Assembly (NCBI GenBank): GCA_003243255.1
Contig: QFQM01000033.1
Span: forward strand, 1-33,127
Direction of reading: 5' to 3'
Source: Flavobacterium psychrophilum
GTDB lineage: Bacteria > Bacteroidota > Bacteroidia > Flavobacteriales > Flavobacteriaceae
Length of the DNA: 33,127 nt
The position numbers were made by a program, and so were the translations under genes. The stretch's first letter is position 1; each line of letters begins with the position of its first letter. The notes below the pieces were generated by a model that saw only the letters and a program-made list of their open reading frames with translations, was not told where the DNA came from and did not search any database. This document shows, piece after piece, positions 31,627-33,127 of the stretch.

Positions 31627-31968
31627 ATGATTACTATATACCACAATCCACGTTGCAGTAAGTCGCGGGAAGGCCTTCAGCTGTTAGAGCTTGAAGGAAA
31701 ACCTTTTACAACTGTAAAATACCTTAATGAGCCACTTACTAAAGAAGAATTATCCGACATCATTAAAAAACTGAATATCAAACCCATAGAGCTTGTAAGG
31801 CAAAAAGAAGATATTTGGATTAAAAATTATAAAGGCAAAGAACTGAGTGATGGCAAGGTTATTGATATTATGGTGGAACATCCGAATCTGATTGAGCGCC
31901 CTATAGTTGTAAATGGGAATAAAGCTGTAGTTGCGCGCCCTGCAGAGAGGATAAAAGAAATACTTTAA
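31627..31968 (+). CDS. ArsC/YfgD family glutaredoxin-like reductase
   Basis: A 113-residue thioredoxin-fold protein of the ArsC family. The ATG at 31627 starts MITIYHNPRCSKSREG, the family N-terminus, so an ATG 36 bases upstream is rejected. Cys10 in NPRCSKSR is the redox-active residue. KNYKGKELSDGKVIDIMVEHPNLIERPIVVNGNKAVVARPAE contains the conserved arginines of the arsenate site. The sequence is closer in pattern to the YfgD subgroup than to plasmid arsenate reductases, and no arsR or arsB genes are nearby. Arsenate reduction is therefore only one possibility. It stands alone between the CPBP gene (divergent) and the TonB receptor gene. Confidence 0.88.
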   Translation: MITIYHNPRCSKSREGLQLLELEGKPFTTVKYLNEPLTKEELSDIIKKLNIKPIELVRQKEDIWIKNYKGKELSDGKVIDIMVEHPNLIERPIVVNGNKAVVARPAERIKEIL

Positions 31969-32018
31969 CCAAAAAACATCACTATTGAGCTGCTTTAGGG
32001 CAGCATTTCTAATTTGCT

Positions 32019-33127
32019 ATGAAAAAATTTCAATCATTATTACTATTACTCACATTATTCTGTACCGCTACAGTTTTGGCACAAAGGCCTGACGGTCAGG
32101 GAGGCACTCCGGGAGCTTCCGGTGGACCTAAAGTTAAAATTTCCGGGAAACTTATAGAACAGGATACCAAGCAACCTCTTGAGTTTGCTAATGTAATCAT
32201 TCAGACTCCTGCAAATGTTACCGTAAACGGTGGCCTTACTGATGCGAAAGGCGAATTCAGCCTTGAAGTTCCTGCAGGTATATACAATATTAAATACGAT
32301 TTCATTTCTTTTAAAACGGTTGTTATACCTAATAAAACCATAACTCAGGATACTGACCTTGGCACTACCGCTATGGCTTCAGACGCTACACAACTTAGCG
32401 AAGTATCTATAACTGCGGAACGTTCTACCGTTGAGATCAAACTTGACAAAAGGGTGTATACTGTTGGTAATGATATGATGGTAAGAGGCGGTACTGTAAG
32501 CGATGTTCTTGACAATGTACCGTCGGTATCAGTAGATGCTGAAGGTAACGTTGCCTTAAGAGGTAACCAGAGTGTTACTATACTGATTGACGGAAGGCCT
32601 TCTAACATGGCCGGAAGCAATGTAGCAGAGGTATTAAGGCTATTACCTGCTGATTCGGTTGATAAAGTTGAAGTTATCACCAACCCATCGGCACGTTATG
32701 ACGCTGAAGGTGGCGGGGGTATAATCAATATTATCCTTAAGAAAGGTAAAGCTGACGGTTTTAACGGTTCTGTAGTTGCTACTACCGGAGACCCTGCAAA
32801 TCACGGAATTTCCACCAACCTGAACTTCAGGAGCGAAAACTTCAATATGTTCTCGAATTTAGGGTACAACTACCGTAAAAATCCGGGGAACTCAATGACT
32901 AACACAAGATACCTGAATGAGGACAATTCAACGAAAAGCTACACCGACGAAAGCAGGGAAAACGTTCGTGAACGCGAAGGTTATAATGCGAGTTTTGGCC
33001 TTGAGTATTTCCTAAGCAAAAAAACTACATGGACCAACTCAGTTAACTTCAGAAGAAATACAGGAGGAAACGATACCGACACTTACTACCAGAATTATGA
33101 TGCCGGGCATGTATTTACCAATACACG
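32019..33127 (+). CDS. TonB-dependent outer-membrane receptor family protein (5' part)
   Basis: An open frame of 369 codons continues past the window end. The signal peptide is MKKFQSLLLLLTLFCTATVLAQ. A carboxypeptidase-regulatory-like beta-sandwich (about 38-125: KVKISGKLIEQDTKQPLEFA to ASDATQLSEV) precedes a TonB plug-like domain (about 130-240, with GGTVSDVLDNVPSVSVDAEG, ALRGNQSVTILIDGRPSNM and VDKVEVITNPSARYDAEGGGGIINIILKK). Barrel strands then begin. This layout is that of the outer-membrane beta-barrel receptors common in Bacteroidota. No susD-like partner is seen within the window, and the substrate is unknown. Starts after a 50-base gap from the arsC-like gene. Confidence 0.92.
   Translation, partial: MKKFQSLLLLLTLFCTATVLAQRPDGQGGTPGASGGPKVKISGKLIEQDTKQPLEFANVIIQTPANVTVNGGLTDAKGEFSLEVPAGIYNIKYDFISFKTVVIPNKTITQDTDLGTTAMASDATQLSEVSITAERSTVEIKLDKRVYTVGNDMMVRGGTVSDVLDNVPSVSVDAEGNVALRGNQSVTILIDGRPSNMAGSNVAEVLRLLPADSVDKVEVITNPSARYDAEGGGGIINIILKKGKADGFNGSVVATTGDPANHGISTNLNFRSENFNMFSNLGYNYRKNPGNSMTNTRYLNEDNSTKSYTDESRENVREREGYNASFGLEYFLSKKTTWTNSVNFRRNTGGNDTDTYYQNYDAGHVFTNT

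Noticed and set aside
31988..32003. GCTGC...GGCAGC hairpin after the arsC-like gene as a terminator
   Set aside because: The stem is short and is followed by ATTTCTAATTT without a real T run; too weak to call.
32345..32683. 112-codon open frame antisense to the TonB receptor gene
   Set aside because: Serine/threonine/leucine-rich shadow of the conserved plug domain on the + strand.

Overview
The window reads as chromosomal DNA from a member of the Bacteroidota, most likely family Flavobacteriaceae (Flavobacterium or a close relative). The evidence is AT-rich coding DNA, genes that almost never have a Shine-Dalgarno sequence, several TAnnTTTG promoter -7 elements (one with a perfect TTTG 19 bp upstream), and protein families typical of the group: head-GIN-domain secreted proteins, a GAF-histidine kinase, a menE-CPBP pair and a carboxypeptidase-regulatory-domain TonB receptor. 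Genes are dense. I see no rRNA, tRNA, CRISPR array, insertion sequence or phage gene, and no gene-free stretch longer than 300 bases.

Left part (1-7.6 kb, + strand): the 3' end of thrC; gcvT with a Prc/Tsp-type tail-specific protease; yebC behind a textbook promoter; then an ECF sigma / membrane anti-sigma operon that also encodes two secreted beta-repeat proteins (DUF4097-like and DUF2807). Middle (7.6-16.8 kb): a possible small RNA unit, then on the minus strand a CBS-type PLP enzyme and oligopeptidase B; ybaB and a secreted hypothetical on +; threonine aldolase on -; prfB with its programmed +1 frameshift; a soluble GAF-histidine kinase; and an AraC regulator.

16.8-21.1 kb (minus strand) is an alcohol/aldehyde operon: aldehyde dehydrogenase, butanediol-dehydrogenase-like MDR enzyme, AdhP-like alcohol dehydrogenase and DUF779 protein, converging on the AraC gene. 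Its promoter carries a 21-bp-spaced direct repeat that looks like an AraC-family operator, and all three gaps between its genes contain hairpins. 21.1-23.9 kb (minus) holds outer-membrane phospholipase A and the DUF47-pit phosphate module, with PHO-box-like 11-bp repeats at the DUF47 promoter and a terminator that overlaps the phospholipase start codon.

Right part (24-33.1 kb): a carboxyltransferase of methylcrotonyl-CoA-carboxylase type, an esterase, a methyltransferase, a short M1 aminopeptidase with a small hypothetical behind it, menE-CPBP on -, arsC-like, and the 5' part of a TonB-dependent outer-membrane protein.

Most genes are ordinary housekeeping or metabolism. The unusual signals are in regulation: the alcohol-operon operator and repeated hairpins, the PHO-like boxes, the nested terminator/promoter/start at the phospholipase gene, the small transcript near 7.7 kb, the 8-bp-period RACTTT arrays in three intergenic regions, and an 11-bp motif shared by the sigma-factor and M1-peptidase promoters. 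I did not find a clearly new multi-gene system. The sigma/anti-sigma/secreted-repeat operon is the least explained gene set.
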